The notes beneath the pieces were generated by a model, which saw only the letters and a list, made by a program, of their open reading frames with translations, had not been told where the DNA came from and made no database searches. A stretch of DNA of 64,000 nt from Sulfuricurvum sp. 17-40-25 (GTDB taxonomy: Bacteria; Campylobacterota; Campylobacteria; Campylobacterales; Sulfurimonadaceae): positions 62,001 through 126,000 of the forward strand of contig NCIJ01000002.1 in NCBI GenBank assembly GCA_002282015.1. The letters run 5' to 3'. The position numbers and the translations under genes were made by a program. The stretch's first letter is position 1. Each line of letters opens with the position of its first letter. This document shows, one piece after another, positions 8,994 to 18,037 of this stretch.

Positions 8994-9727
8994 TAGCCGA
9001 TACCGGATGCATTTTTAATGACATCCGTAGGAAGTTTACTACGCAAACGCCATACGAGAGTTCGAACGCTATTATCGGTGGCCCCTCCCTCATCCCATAC
9101 ATAGTTTGTTGCCTGTTCAAAATCAACAACACTACCCAGTTGTGCCACCATCAAAGTAATAAAAGCCGTCTCTTTTTTAGTCAGTTTGATTTTTTCATCA
9201 TTAAAAAAAGTTTCGCCCAACGATATATCATGGCGATATCCATCTCCAAATTCGATAATAGGTTGATCGGAAAGTTTTTTAGCATAAAGAAGCTTTTCGA
9301 GATGGGCTTGGGTCATTTTCATGTCATTGAGATCAGAATTTCTTTTTTGTTCTTCTTCAAACCGATACAGCGCCATTTGAATGGTGGTGTGTAAATTAAT
9401 AGGATCAAATGGTTTTACAATGTAGCCATAGGGCTCGGTTTGTTTTGCTTTGGCAAGCATAGAGGATTCACTGTGTGCGGTTAGAAAAATAAAGGGACGA
9501 GGCATTTTATCACGAATAAAACGGGCAATTTCGATACCGTCATCATTGCCTTCTAATGTGATATCTATCAAGACAATATCTGGATTATAGACTTTTATTT
9601 TATTACGAGAGCTAATACTGGTGTCTGCTAGGGCAATGACTTCATAACCATGTTTTTCCAGTGACATTTTAAGATTGAGCGCAGTTACATCATCATCTTC
9701 GATTATCAAAACTTTTGTAGAGGACAT
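8978..9727 (-). CDS. Response regulator with winged-helix output
   Basis: A 249-residue regulator: receiver domain with acidic pocket E10-D11-D12, phospho-acceptor D55 and a conserved lysine in YIVKPFDP, a helical linker (about 125-160), then an OmpR-type winged-helix DNA-binding domain (LTKKETAFITLM ... VRTLVWRLRSKL ... GIGYYLEE). It overlaps the 3' end of the hybrid kinase by 16 bases in convergent orientation and probably receives phosphate from that kinase's HPt domain. Targets are unknown; the adjacent SQR operon is a reasonable candidate. Confidence 0.9.
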   Translation of the reverse strand: MSSTKVLIIEDDDVTALNLKMSLEKHGYEVIALADTSISSRNKIKVYNPDIVLIDITLEGNDDGIEIARFIRDKMPRPFIFLTAHSESSMLAKAKQTEPYGYIVKPFDPINLHTTIQMALYRFEEEQKRNSDLNDMKMTQAHLEKLLYAKKLSDQPIIEFGDGYRHDISLGETFFNDEKIKLTKKETAFITLMVAQLGSVVDFEQATNYVWDEGGATDNSVRTLVWRLRSKLPTDVIKNASGIGYYLEE

Positions 9728-9796
9728 GGCATCTCTTATTAGGACTTTAGATTTTGATTATTCTAGCATATTTAGGCGATATTCAAACCAAATCGG

Positions 9797-9802
9797 TATA
9801 AT
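9797..9802 (+). promoter_or_regulatory. Putative -10 box of the hemN operon
   Basis: Perfect TATAAT in the gap between the divergent response-regulator and hemN genes, 37 bases before the chosen hemN start. No clear -35. Confidence 0.45.
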
Positions 9803-9839
9803 CGCACTACTAAACAAGGCACTATACATTAGGATGAAC

Positions 9840-11207
9840 ATGTTTGATTTTGACAAATTTACACAATATTCCAAACCGGGCCCTCGTTACACGAGTTATC
9901 CAACAGCATTGGAATTTAACGATGCTTTTGGATATGAGGCATATTTAGCAAAATTACATGCTCAAGATCCACAAAGTCCTTTATCCCTTTATTTTCACTT
10001 GCCTTTTTGTAAAAATGCGTGTTATTTTTGTGGATGTAATGTTGTCTTTACCTCCAAAGAGGATAAAAAAGAGCAATACATCGACTATCTGTTACGTGAA
10101 ATGGAAATTTTGAGTCAACACATCGACACTTCTCGCCCCATTATTCAGCTCCATTTTGGTGGCGGTACTCCTACATTTTTTAATGCCCAACAACTCAACC
10201 GTATCATCACTGCAATCAAAAGTCATTTTAAAAACTTTGTGAGCGATGCAGAGATCAGCTGCGAAATTGATCCACGTCATATAGACGAAGATCAGATGAA
10301 AGTGATGAGCGAAGCCGGATTTAATCGAGTGAGCTTTGGAATTCAAGATTTTGATGAAAAAGTCCAAGTAGCCGTCCACCGTGTTCAGCCTTATGAAATC
10401 ACCAAAGCTGCTATGGATTTAGCGCGTAAATATAACATGGTCAGTGTCAACGTTGATCTTATTTATGGTTTGCCGTATCAGAGTCTCGAAACCTTTAAAA
10501 AGACGTTGGAACTATCCGTTTCACTCGATCCTGACCGTTTTGCCGTGTTTAACTACGCCCATGTACCATGGCTTAAAAAGACGATGCGTAAAATCGATGA
10601 AACAACTTTGCCAACACCTTCGGAAAAACTCGCGATTATGCGCTATACCATTGACTTTATGGAGTCAAAAGGCTATAAGATGATCGGTATGGATCATTTT
10701 GCTAAACCCGAAGATGAACTGTTTAAAGCGATAGAAAAAGGGGAATTGCACCGTAATTTCCAAGGATACACGACCAAAGGCGGTGCAGATCTTATCGGTA
10801 TTGGTTTGACTTCGATAGGTGAGGGCCGTGATTATTACGCCCAAAATTCTAAAGAGATGGAAGCGTATGAAGCAGCTATTGATGCAGGCAAACTTCCTTT
10901 TGAACGCGGTGTGGCTCTAAATGAAGATGATCGTATACGTCAGTATATCATTATGGAACTTATGAGCAATTTTAAACTGGATATTCAACGATTTGAATCA
11001 CTCTACAAGGTGAACTTTGAAACCTACTTTGCGACTGCATTGGAGAGTCTAAAGCCTTTTGAACATGATGGGCTTTTGAGTATTACTCCTCAGCGTATTG
11101 AGTGTTCTCCTACGGGAACATTATTGATCCGAAATATCGCGATGGCGTTTGATGCGTATATGCATGTACACGCCAAGAGCGAAAAAACTTTTAGTAAGAC
11201 GGTGTAA
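9840..11207 (+). CDS. hemN: Oxygen-independent coproporphyrinogen III oxidase
   Basis: A 455-residue radical-SAM enzyme converting coproporphyrinogen III to protoporphyrinogen IX in haem synthesis without oxygen. The N-terminus (MFDFDKFTQYSKPGPRYTSYPTA) is typical of HemN, and the cluster motif CKNACYFCGC gives the CxxxCxxCxC pattern. The frame is open upstream to 9675, but that stretch runs through the divergent regulator's gene and the putative promoter, so ATG 9840, with AGGA five bases before it, is preferred (ATG 9834 is the alternative). It is followed after two bases by an iron-sulfur protein gene. Confidence 0.94.
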   Translation: MFDFDKFTQYSKPGPRYTSYPTALEFNDAFGYEAYLAKLHAQDPQSPLSLYFHLPFCKNACYFCGCNVVFTSKEDKKEQYIDYLLREMEILSQHIDTSRPIIQLHFGGGTPTFFNAQQLNRIITAIKSHFKNFVSDAEISCEIDPRHIDEDQMKVMSEAGFNRVSFGIQDFDEKVQVAVHRVQPYEITKAAMDLARKYNMVSVNVDLIYGLPYQSLETFKKTLELSVSLDPDRFAVFNYAHVPWLKKTMRKIDETTLPTPSEKLAIMRYTIDFMESKGYKMIGMDHFAKPEDELFKAIEKGELHRNFQGYTTKGGADLIGIGLTSIGEGRDYYAQNSKEMEAYEAAIDAGKLPFERGVALNEDDRIRQYIIMELMSNFKLDIQRFESLYKVNFETYFATALESLKPFEHDGLLSITPQRIECSPTGTLLIRNIAMAFDAYMHVHAKSEKTFSKTV

Positions 11208-11209
11208 TT

Positions 11210-12496
11210 ATGTCAGCACAACCACATGAAATTTTTAACTATACTGAAACTAGCGATGCGTGTATCAAGTGCGGGAAATGTATTCCCGTGTGTACGATTC
11301 ACAATGTCAATGCAGATGAAGTAACGAGTCCTCGTGGATTTATCGATCTTTTAGGCGCCTATCAGCGTGGGGAATTGGAGCTTGATTTCAATGCAAAAGA
11401 TATTTTTGAGAGCTGCTTTTTATGCACGAACTGCGTTGATGTTTGTCCCAAAGCACTTCCTACGGATATGATTATTGAGCAAGTTCGTGCGGACTTGGCG
11501 GATAAGTTTGGTATTGCGTGGTTTAAACGTGCCTTTTTCTATCTTCTACGTCATCGTACGACGATGGATATTCTTTTTAAACTTGGGTATGTATTTCAAA
11601 CCTGCGGATTTAAGATCAAAGCACAAACCCAATCGATGGAACCACGATTTAGCCTTCCAATTATCAAAAAAGACCGTCTTTTGCCTTCTCTTGGAAAAAC
11701 GTCCTTTTTGAACAGTTACCCGGAAAATATCTCAAACGGTGGCAAGCGTCGTGTGGCTGTTTTCATCGGATGTTTGGCAAATTACAATTATACGGAGATT
11801 GGAAAAGGGCTTGTTGAGATCCTTGAAGAGCTTGAAATTGACGTATTTATTCCTAAAAAACAGCTCTGCTGTGGGGCACCTGCATATTTCACAGGTGACT
11901 TTGCAACGGTCGATTATAATGCAAAAAAGAATATCGAATATTTTGAGAGTTTTGCTGCGGATGTAGAAGCGATTATTATTCCGGAAGCCACGTGCAGCGC
12001 AATGATCAAAATAGATTATGAACATTTTTTCCACGATCAGCCGCAGTGGCTAGAACGAGCAAAAAAGATAAAAGAAAAAGTATTCATGGCAACGGAATGG
12101 CTAGAGGGAAATACGAACATAACAGAGATACTTGCATCAAAAGGTAAAAGTGATCTTGTCGTGACCTATCATGATCCATGTCATGCTCGTAAAATGCAGG
12201 GAGTCTATCAAGAACCGCGTCGTTTGGTGTCTCAAAACTATAAAATTACAGAGATGAGTGATCCGAATGTATGCTGTGGATTTGGTGGCGTGACGATGCA
12301 AACCGAAAAATTCTATCTAGCACAAGCGGCTGGTAAACCAAAAGCCGCAATGATACGTGATACCGGTGCACAAATCGTAACGGCAGAGTGCAGTGCATGC
12401 CGTATGCAGATCAATAATTCAATGTTTGAAGCCAATGTTGATGTAATCTTTAAAAATCCAATTGAGCTTATGGCTGATGCGTTGAAATCAAAATGA
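11210..12496 (+). CDS. Two-CCG-domain iron-sulfur protein (GlpC/GlcF/LutA-like)
   Basis: A 428-residue protein with two N-terminal ferredoxin-like [4Fe-4S] motifs (CIKCGKCIPVC and CFLCTNCVDVCP) and two C-terminal cysteine-rich CCG domains (CCGAPAYFTGD and CCGFGGVTMQ), the plan of GlpC, glycolate-oxidase subunit GlcF and heterodisulfide-reductase-type proteins. These pass electrons from a flavoprotein dehydrogenase to quinone. No FAD dehydrogenase partner is adjacent. It sits two bases after hemN and overlaps the next gene by four (ATGA), so it belongs to the hemN operon. The donor is unknown; a role in haem synthesis electron transfer is only suggested by context. Confidence 0.88.
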   Translation: MSAQPHEIFNYTETSDACIKCGKCIPVCTIHNVNADEVTSPRGFIDLLGAYQRGELELDFNAKDIFESCFLCTNCVDVCPKALPTDMIIEQVRADLADKFGIAWFKRAFFYLLRHRTTMDILFKLGYVFQTCGFKIKAQTQSMEPRFSLPIIKKDRLLPSLGKTSFLNSYPENISNGGKRRVAVFIGCLANYNYTEIGKGLVEILEELEIDVFIPKKQLCCGAPAYFTGDFATVDYNAKKNIEYFESFAADVEAIIIPEATCSAMIKIDYEHFFHDQPQWLERAKKIKEKVFMATEWLEGNTNITEILASKGKSDLVVTYHDPCHARKMQGVYQEPRRLVSQNYKITEMSDPNVCCGFGGVTMQTEKFYLAQAAGKPKAAMIRDTGAQIVTAECSACRMQINNSMFEANVDVIFKNPIELMADALKSK

Positions 12497-12984
12497 CTAC
12501 TTTTGATGTAGAGGACTTTTTGGCCGGTTTTAAGACTTGTATGATCGCTTCATTAACACCTGAGGGAAAAGCATATGCTTCCACTGCACCCTTCGCTCAA
12601 AATGAAAACAGTTTTTATATTTTGATCAGTACCGTTGCACAGCATGGTAAAAACCTGTTGGCAACGGATCATGTCTCACTTTTCTTTGCAGAAGATGAAA
12701 GTATTTGTATTCAGCCTTTCGCGCGTAAACGTATTACGATTGAAGCCTCGGTAGAAGAAGTTGCTCGTGATACGAGTAGATTTGAAGAGGAAGTACAATA
12801 CTTAAAAAATCGTTTTGACGTTGAACTTGTGGATAACTTATCCAAAATGGGAGATTTCCATTTATTTCGGCTAACAGCACTTAGTGGTAGTGCAGTGATG
12901 GGATTTGGTCAGGCATACCGTTTGAATGAAAAGTTGGAAGTGGTGCCGTCAATTTCCGGCTCCGGTCACCACCAAAGGAAATAA
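12493..12984 (+). CDS. HugZ-like haem-utilisation / split-barrel flavin-fold protein
   Basis: A 163-residue protein with the FMN-binding split-barrel fold of the pyridoxamine-phosphate-oxidase superfamily. Features recalling HugZ are the opening FKTCMIASLTPEG, the GFGQAYRLN motif near residue 140 and a C-terminal histidine-rich end (GSGHHQRK). HugZ proteins bind and degrade haem to release iron. It is shorter than the roughly 250-residue Helicobacter HugZ and lacks its N-terminal extension. It overlaps the iron-sulfur gene by ATGA and abuts lgt. Co-occurrence with hemN supports haem handling, but the reaction is inferred. Confidence 0.75.
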   Translation: MTTFDVEDFLAGFKTCMIASLTPEGKAYASTAPFAQNENSFYILISTVAQHGKNLLATDHVSLFFAEDESICIQPFARKRITIEASVEEVARDTSRFEEEVQYLKNRFDVELVDNLSKMGDFHLFRLTALSGSAVMGFGQAYRLNEKLEVVPSISGSGHHQRK

Positions 12985-13803
12985 ATGGAGTTTTGGCAAC
13001 ACATATACGAACACTTTAATCCAGTGGCCTTTAATCTAGGTCCTATTCCGGTCCACTGGTATGGACTTATGTATGTACTAGCATTGTTAAGTGCACTTGT
13101 TATGGCCAAATGGATTGTTAAAAAAGACGCTATTGCCATCACAAAAGACCAATTGGATGATTATTTTATCTATGCTGAGATAGGGGTTATTTTAGGTGCA
13201 AGATTGGGTTATATCCTCTTTTATGACACCCATACGATGTATTATTTGACACAGCCTTGGCAGATTTTTAATCCTTTTATGGATGGTCATTTTGTCGGTA
13301 TTCGAGGGATGAGTTTTCACGGGGCAATCCTTGGATTTTTGATAGGATCGTATTTATATCACCGTAAACACGGCATACCGTTTGGTTTGTTAATGGATTT
13401 GGTGGCTGTTTCGGTTCCGCTTGGATATGTGTTTGGTCGTATCGGAAATTTCCTCAATCAAGAGCTTATCGGACGTGCTACGGACGTGCCATGGGGAATC
13501 TATGTTTACGACACGCTCTGTCATCCCTCACAGCTTTATGAAGCATTTGTTGAGGGGATTGTCGTTTTTGCGATTATCTATGCCTACAGAGCTCGTAAAG
13601 CGTTTGAGGGAGAGTTAATACTCCTCTATGGATTCTTATACGGTATTGGACGGGCTAGCGTTGAATTTTATCGTGCGCCCGATGCGCAGATCGGTTATAT
13701 CATGGGTGGCTGGATGACATTGGGAATGGCATTGAGTCTAGCGATGGCGGCAGTGTCTGTTATTATTTGGATAGTGCTTCAAAAACGTATACAAAAGCTG
13801 TGA
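12985..13803 (+). CDS. lgt: Prolipoprotein diacylglyceryl transferase
   Basis: A 272-residue integral membrane enzyme that moves diacylglycerol from phosphatidylglycerol to the lipobox cysteine of prolipoproteins. Seen: several transmembrane helices, the catalytic-region motif GMSFHGAILGF, and the Lgt signature GRIGNFLNQELIGR followed by HPSQLYEA. The start codon follows the preceding stop directly (TAAATG), with AAAGGA just upstream inside that gene. The 3' end overlaps the convergent kinase gene by 25 bases. Confidence 0.97.
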   Translation: MEFWQHIYEHFNPVAFNLGPIPVHWYGLMYVLALLSALVMAKWIVKKDAIAITKDQLDDYFIYAEIGVILGARLGYILFYDTHTMYYLTQPWQIFNPFMDGHFVGIRGMSFHGAILGFLIGSYLYHRKHGIPFGLLMDLVAVSVPLGYVFGRIGNFLNQELIGRATDVPWGIYVYDTLCHPSQLYEAFVEGIVVFAIIYAYRARKAFEGELILLYGFLYGIGRASVEFYRAPDAQIGYIMGGWMTLGMALSLAMAAVSVIIWIVLQKRIQKL

Positions 13804-14984
13804 ATCTTTTCGCTGTACGTATAACTAAGATGAAAGCCATGCATCTCACACACAGCTTGGGCAATATACAGCCCCAATCCTAATCCTCCCTCATTTCTTT
13901 CGGTCACAAAGGCTTCTAGGGCTTCTTCTACAGGTCGTTTTAACGGTTCACCTCTGTTTTGTATGCAGATACTTTGCTCGGTGCATTTGATATGTATAGG
14001 CAAAGAGGTTGCATGGCGCACGGCATTATCTATGAGGTTTTGCAATGCGCTGGTAAAGAGTTCCTTATCAACCGTGATGATTTGATCACATGGGTCATAG
14101 CTGATTTTTTCATGCGGGATGATCAAACGTTCGATAGCAGTTTGTACCATAGTAGACACAGCAATAGGGGTACGCTGTAGGTGAAAAGCATGCATTTTTT
14201 CAATCTCAGCCATTTGGATGATCAGATGTTCCATTCGTAAAAAAAGTTTCCCCAGCAAGGTAGTATTGGCACTGGGTTCTTCGAGTTCAACGATGAGTTT
14301 TCCCTTCATAATCGGGGTTTTGAGCTCATGCATAATATTACGCAAAAAGAGTTCTCGTGAGGATTTAAGTTTATTTTGTTTTTCCAGGGCTCGGTAAAAA
14401 GCATTGGAGATTAGGGCAATTTCATCTTTGCCTTGGCTGATGATATGAGGTATCGTCTCACCTTCACCATAGCGTTTTATCTGTTCATAAAGATGTTTTA
14501 ACGGTAAGAGATTGCGCCATAGCAGCAGATAGATACTAATAAGTCCACCCATAAGGGCAAAAAATAAGAACCATACAAAATAGTAGGTCTCTCCCTCAGC
14601 CATATCACGATAGAACATAACACAATGTTCTCTTGTCAGGGCATATATGACCCCTTTTTCGTCACGATACATTGAAACGCTTACATCATTTAGGCGAAGT
14701 TTTTCCTCTAAAAAGCCAGGTAGAATCAACAGCTGTGCTTTCCCGCCTATACTGCTGATGGATTTAAAGCCTAACATGTTTAGTTTTTTGTCTTGTTCAA
14801 TACAAGTGAGCGGTTCAATGAGGTCAAGTGAGTTGGAAAGTTCAATCGATCGATGCACAAAGAGTTGTTGGCGCTGCGCTTCTTGCTCATGATAGGCAGA
14901 GGTTAAAAGTAGAATCAAGACAATAGAGGCTATGACAAAAAAAGCATGAAGTTTAAAAAAAACAGAATAACGGCGGATTATCAT
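13779..14984 (-). CDS. Membrane sensor histidine kinase (ArsS-like)
   Basis: A 401-residue kinase with two transmembrane helices (about 11-30 and 135-155) flanking a short periplasmic sensor, a HAMP-like linker, HisKA with H219 in NIMHELKTP, and a HATPase ending GGLGLGLYIAQAV. The acceptor motif with proline and a following lysine-glycine pair resembles Campylobacterota ArsS/FlgS-like kinases. The gene overlaps the response-regulator gene by ATGA (14981-14984) and follows a Spy-like gene, forming a three-gene operon. The signal is probably an envelope or metal stress sensed with the Spy-like protein; this is inference. Confidence 0.9.
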   Translation of the reverse strand: MIIRRYSVFFKLHAFFVIASIVLILLLTSAYHEQEAQRQQLFVHRSIELSNSLDLIEPLTCIEQDKKLNMLGFKSISSIGGKAQLLILPGFLEEKLRLNDVSVSMYRDEKGVIYALTREHCVMFYRDMAEGETYYFVWFLFFALMGGLISIYLLLWRNLLPLKHLYEQIKRYGEGETIPHIISQGKDEIALISNAFYRALEKQNKLKSSRELFLRNIMHELKTPIMKGKLIVELEEPSANTTLLGKLFLRMEHLIIQMAEIEKMHAFHLQRTPIAVSTMVQTAIERLIIPHEKISYDPCDQIITVDKELFTSALQNLIDNAVRHATSLPIHIKCTEQSICIQNRGEPLKRPVEEALEAFVTERNEGGLGLGLYIAQAVCEMHGFHLSYTYSEKIHSFCIRF

Positions 14985-15643
14985 AGCGTGAATTGATACC
15001 CTAAACCTCGTACAGAACGTATGAAAATAGGGTGCTTTGGATTGGCTTCAATTTTTTGTCGTATTCTACTGATGAGAACATCGATACTGCGCTCTGAGCT
15101 TTCCCATTGTATGGATTGAACGTTGTTAGCGATAAAATCTCGGGAGATAATTTGCTGATGATGTTTGATCAATAAAGCGAGTACTTCAAACTCAGCACGT
15201 GTGAGAGGTAAAAGTTGTCCCTCTTTATAAATACCGGTTTCATCGATTCTAAATACCTCGCTGGATGCTTGGATTGTCTTGCCACTAATACGTCTAAGAA
15301 GACTTTGAATACGGGCAACAAGTTCACGCGGTTCGTAGGGTTTTGGGAGATAATCATCAGCACCCAGTTCGAGTGCGACTACTTTATCGTTCAAATCACT
15401 GCGGGCTGAGGAAATGATGATGGGAATATCACTGCGCTCTCGTAAAAGACGGCATACATCCAAACCATCAATATCAGGTAAGGTAAGATCTAACAAGACT
15501 AAATCATAAGATTCGATTGAGAGGGAGTTCAGGGCAGATTGAGGATGAGCATAGGCGATGACCTCCATTCCAAAACGCTCCAGATATTGTCCGAGTAAAT
15601 CGGAAATTTCCAGGTCGTCTTCGATGAGGAGGATCTTAATCAT
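14981..15643 (-). CDS. OmpR-family response regulator (ArsR-like)
   Basis: A 220-residue regulator with a receiver domain (E8-D9-D10, phospho-acceptor D52 in LVLLDLTLPD, lysine in LPKPYEP) and an OmpR/PhoB winged-helix domain (LTRAEFEVLALLI ... RSIDVLISRIRQKI ... RSVRGLGYQFTL). It lies three bases after the Spy-like gene and overlaps the kinase gene by four bases, so it is the cognate partner of that kinase. Confidence 0.94.
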   Translation of the reverse strand: MIKILLIEDDLEISDLLGQYLERFGMEVIAYAHPQSALNSLSIESYDLVLLDLTLPDIDGLDVCRLLRERSDIPIIISSARSDLNDKVVALELGADDYLPKPYEPRELVARIQSLLRRISGKTIQASSEVFRIDETGIYKEGQLLPLTRAEFEVLALLIKHHQQIISRDFIANNVQSIQWESSERSIDVLISRIRQKIEANPKHPIFIRSVRGLGYQFTL

Positions 15644-15646
15644 ACT

Positions 15647-16009
15647 TTATTTTTTATCGCAGTTTTTGCATCCCATACCAGCTGCAGGTGTTTTGATCTT
15701 CATGTCATTTTTTGGACACATCTTTGGTGCTTCTTCAAACTTCTTTTGTTGAGCAGGAGTCATAACAGCCATCATTTTGGTGTGCTGTTGATTGTGAAAT
15801 GCTTTTCCTTCTTCACGAATCTTTTTAACTTGTGCTTTTTGTGCGTCACTTAGACCTAATGCTTCTAGTTGTGGAGGAAATTTTGAGGTATCACACTGAC
15901 ATTTTTGTCCCATACCGCCTTGACAGCCTCCGTTCATCATTCCACCCATAGGGCAAGCCAACAATGCTGTAGTGCTAAGTGCAAGTGCTAATGCAAGGAT
16001 CTTTTTCAT
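15647..16009 (-). CDS. Cys/Met-rich Spy/CpxP-like periplasmic protein or lipoprotein
   Basis: A 120-residue exported protein: signal peptide MKKILALALALSTTALLAC whose end (LLAC) also fits a lipobox at C19, a Met/Cys/Gly-rich patch with C29, C37 and C39, then a helical section (LGLSDAQKAQVKKIREEGKAF ... MTPAQQKKF) matching the LTxxQ-type repeats of Spy/CpxP/CnrX-like proteins, and a C-terminal CKNC. Seven cysteines and many methionines suggest soft-metal binding. It is the first gene of an operon with a regulator and kinase, as for CpxP-type or metal-sensing accessory proteins. A good ribosome site (GGAGA) precedes the ATG. Confidence 0.8.
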   Translation of the reverse strand: MKKILALALALSTTALLACPMGGMMNGGCQGGMGQKCQCDTSKFPPQLEALGLSDAQKAQVKKIREEGKAFHNQQHTKMMAVMTPAQQKKFEEAPKMCPKNDMKIKTPAAGMGCKNCDKK

Positions 16010-16090
16010 GTATTCTCCGTTTTTTAGTATTTTGTATTACGTATCATAGTCTATTTTTTTAGATTTTAGAACAATCCAATGTTAACCGTA

Positions 16091-17098
16091 TTAATCGATC
16101 AAGGATAAAGGCGGATGTCCGAATTTGAGTAATTCATACGTTTTTGGGGTAGCCAGTCGTCCTCGAGAGGTACGCTCCAAATAACCATTGGCCAGAAGAT
16201 AAGGTTCGAGGACATCTTCAATAGTTCCCTCATCTTCACTAAGCGCTGCTGCAATGGTACTAAGACCCATAGCACGTCCCTTGGCATCCATGAGAAGTCT
16301 CAGTAGTCGAATGTCCATCTCATCAAATCCATGGGCATTGATACCTAGTTGGTTAAGAGCATATTGTGAGCGTTCAAAAAGAATCGTACTTTCGTTAGCA
16401 ACTTCGGCAAAATCACGAACCCTTTTGAGTAATCGCAATGCGATACGGGGAGTTCCACGTGAGCGTCTTGCAATCTCCATAGCTGCTTGTGCATCAATAA
16501 TTTTACCCAACTTCACAGATGCTTGGATGACAATGCTGCACAGCTCCTCTGGCGTATAAAACTGTAGACGAAAATTCATACCGAATCGATCACGTAATGG
16601 GTTTGAGAGCATCCCGGCACGTGTGGTTGCACCGATAAGGGTAAAGCGAGGTAGATCGATCTTAACCGTCTGTGCTGCTGGCCCAGAGCCTATGATGATA
16701 TCGAGACGAAAATCTTCCATAGAGGGGTATAGAATCTCTTCAACGGCAGGGGATAGACGATGTATCTCATCGATAAAAAGGATATCTCCCTCTTCGAGAT
16801 TCGTGAGCAATGCCGCCAAATCACCGCTTTTTTCGATCATGGGTGCAGCAGTTACTTTGATATTGCTCCCCATCTCATTGGCAATGATGAGCGCAAGGGT
16901 CGTTTTTCCCAAACCAGGTGGTCCGTAAAAAAGAACATGATCGAGTGCCTCGTTACGCTTACTGCTGGCTTCGATAAAAACACCGAGATTTTTTTTGATC
17001 TGTTCTTGTCCAACATAATCTGCCCAGGCACTTGGGCGTAATGAGAGTTCGGTTGCTTCTTCAGCCGTAAATTTTTCGATCTCTATAATACGTTCCAC
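16091..17098 (-). CDS. ruvB: Holliday junction helicase subunit RuvB
   Basis: A 335-residue AAA+ motor that drives branch migration of Holliday junctions with RuvA. Seen: [13 protein letters not shown] near the N-terminus, Walker [11 protein letters not shown], Walker [10 protein letters not shown], sensor GATTRAG, and the C-terminal winged-helix DNA-binding domain ending [15 protein letters not shown]. Full length. The gene lies 12 bases downstream of panB on the same strand. Confidence 0.98.
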   Translation of the reverse strand: MERIIEIEKFTAEEATELSLRPSAWADYVGQEQIKKNLGVFIEASSKRNEALDHVLFYGPPGLGKTTLALIIANEMGSNIKVTAAPMIEKSGDLAALLTNLEEGDILFIDEIHRLSPAVEEILYPSMEDFRLDIIIGSGPAAQTVKIDLPRFTLIGATTRAGMLSNPLRDRFGMNFRLQFYTPEELCSIVIQASVKLGKIIDAQAAMEIARRSRGTPRIALRLLKRVRDFAEVANESTILFERSQYALNQLGINAHGFDEMDIRLLRLLMDAKGRAMGLSTIAAALSEDEGTIEDVLEPYLLANGYLERTSRGRLATPKTYELLKFGHPPLSLID

Positions 17099-17110
17099 TA
17101 TGCAGACCTC

Positions 17111-17899
17111 TTAATAAATGTGATTTTCATCAGGGAACTTTCTATTTTTCACTTCTTGGGCATAGGTCGCTACAGACTCTTTGACTGTTTTAGCCCCATT
17201 GGTGTATTGTTTGACGAATTTAGGGACAAAAGGCTCATATAACCCTAGCATGTCAGAAAACACGAGCACTTGTCCATCCACACCATTGCCCGCACCGATT
17301 CCTATGACAGGTATGGATACGCTTTGGGCAACGCGTGTGGCAACGTCGGCTTTGACCCCTTCGATGACGAGGATAAAGGCACCTGCATTTTCAATGGCTT
17401 GAGCATCAGCGATCAGAGAAAGAGCTTCGTCTTCACTCTTTCCTTTGACTTTATAGCCGCCCTCAGCTCGGACACTTTGAGGGAGAAGTCCGATATGTCC
17501 ACATACGGCAATACCATTTTGTGTCAGGTATTTAACAAGATGGGCTTTATCCGCACCACCTTCGATCTTGATCGCATCTGCAGGAGTCTCTTGATAGACC
17601 CGCAGTGCATTGGAAAATGCTGTTTTTTCATCGATGTAGGTACCAAATGGCATGTCACAGATGACAAAAGTATTGGGAGCACCCTTACAAACTGCTTGAG
17701 TATGATAGATCATATGATCCATGGTTGCACTAAGTGTATCCGAGTTTCCGCCAAAGCTCATGGTCAGACTGTCACCAACGAGTAACAAGTCGGCACTTTC
17801 TTCGAACAGTCTGGCGAACAAAGCGTCATACGCGGTTATCATGACCAACGGATCACTGCTTTTACGTTTTAGAATGGTACTTATTGATAATTTTTTCAT
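17111..17899 (-). CDS. panB: 3-methyl-2-oxobutanoate hydroxymethyltransferase
   Basis: A 262-residue enzyme that adds a hydroxymethyl group from methylene-tetrahydrofolate to ketoisovalerate, the first step to pantothenate and CoA. Seen: MITAYDALFARLFEES, the metal-site motif LLVGDSLTMSF, FGTYIDEK and IKIEGG, and the GIGAGNGVDGQVLV segment. The frame is open to ATG 17920, but ATG 17899 is chosen because AAGTAGG lies six bases before it and the family begins near MKKLSI. Operon with ruvB. Confidence 0.95.
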   Translation of the reverse strand: MKKLSISTILKRKSSDPLVMITAYDALFARLFEESADLLLVGDSLTMSFGGNSDTLSATMDHMIYHTQAVCKGAPNTFVICDMPFGTYIDEKTAFSNALRVYQETPADAIKIEGGADKAHLVKYLTQNGIAVCGHIGLLPQSVRAEGGYKVKGKSEDEALSLIADAQAIENAGAFILVIEGVKADVATRVAQSVSIPVIGIGAGNGVDGQVLVFSDMLGLYEPFVPKFVKQYTNGAKTVKESVATYAQEVKNRKFPDENHIY

Positions 17900-18006
17900 A
17901 ATTAGCCTACTTAGGAACATAATTTTAATTAAGATAGTTTAGCGAAAATTTTTATGGGCTGTGCTTTTATGGGCATTTTGAATATGGATATTAAAGAAAA
18001 CAGAGG

Positions 18007-18027
18007 TATAATTGCCACAAATAGGAG
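18007..18027 (+). promoter_or_regulatory. Putative promoter -10 and ribosome site for HPt-trpA
   Basis: Perfect TATAAT at 18007-18012 and AGGAG at 18023-18027, ten bases before ATG 18038. Transcription would start near 18019, which excludes the longer upstream reading of the HPt gene from 17954. Confidence 0.5.
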
Positions 18028-18037
18028 TTCTAAGTAC

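Noticed and set aside
9675-9839. Upstream extension of the hemN reading frame
   Set aside because: It runs through the divergent regulator's coding region and the -10 box; ATG 9840 with AGGA fits family starts.
17954-18037. Longer start of the HPt protein
   Set aside because: A TATAAT and AGGAG sit inside this stretch, so the transcript starts later.
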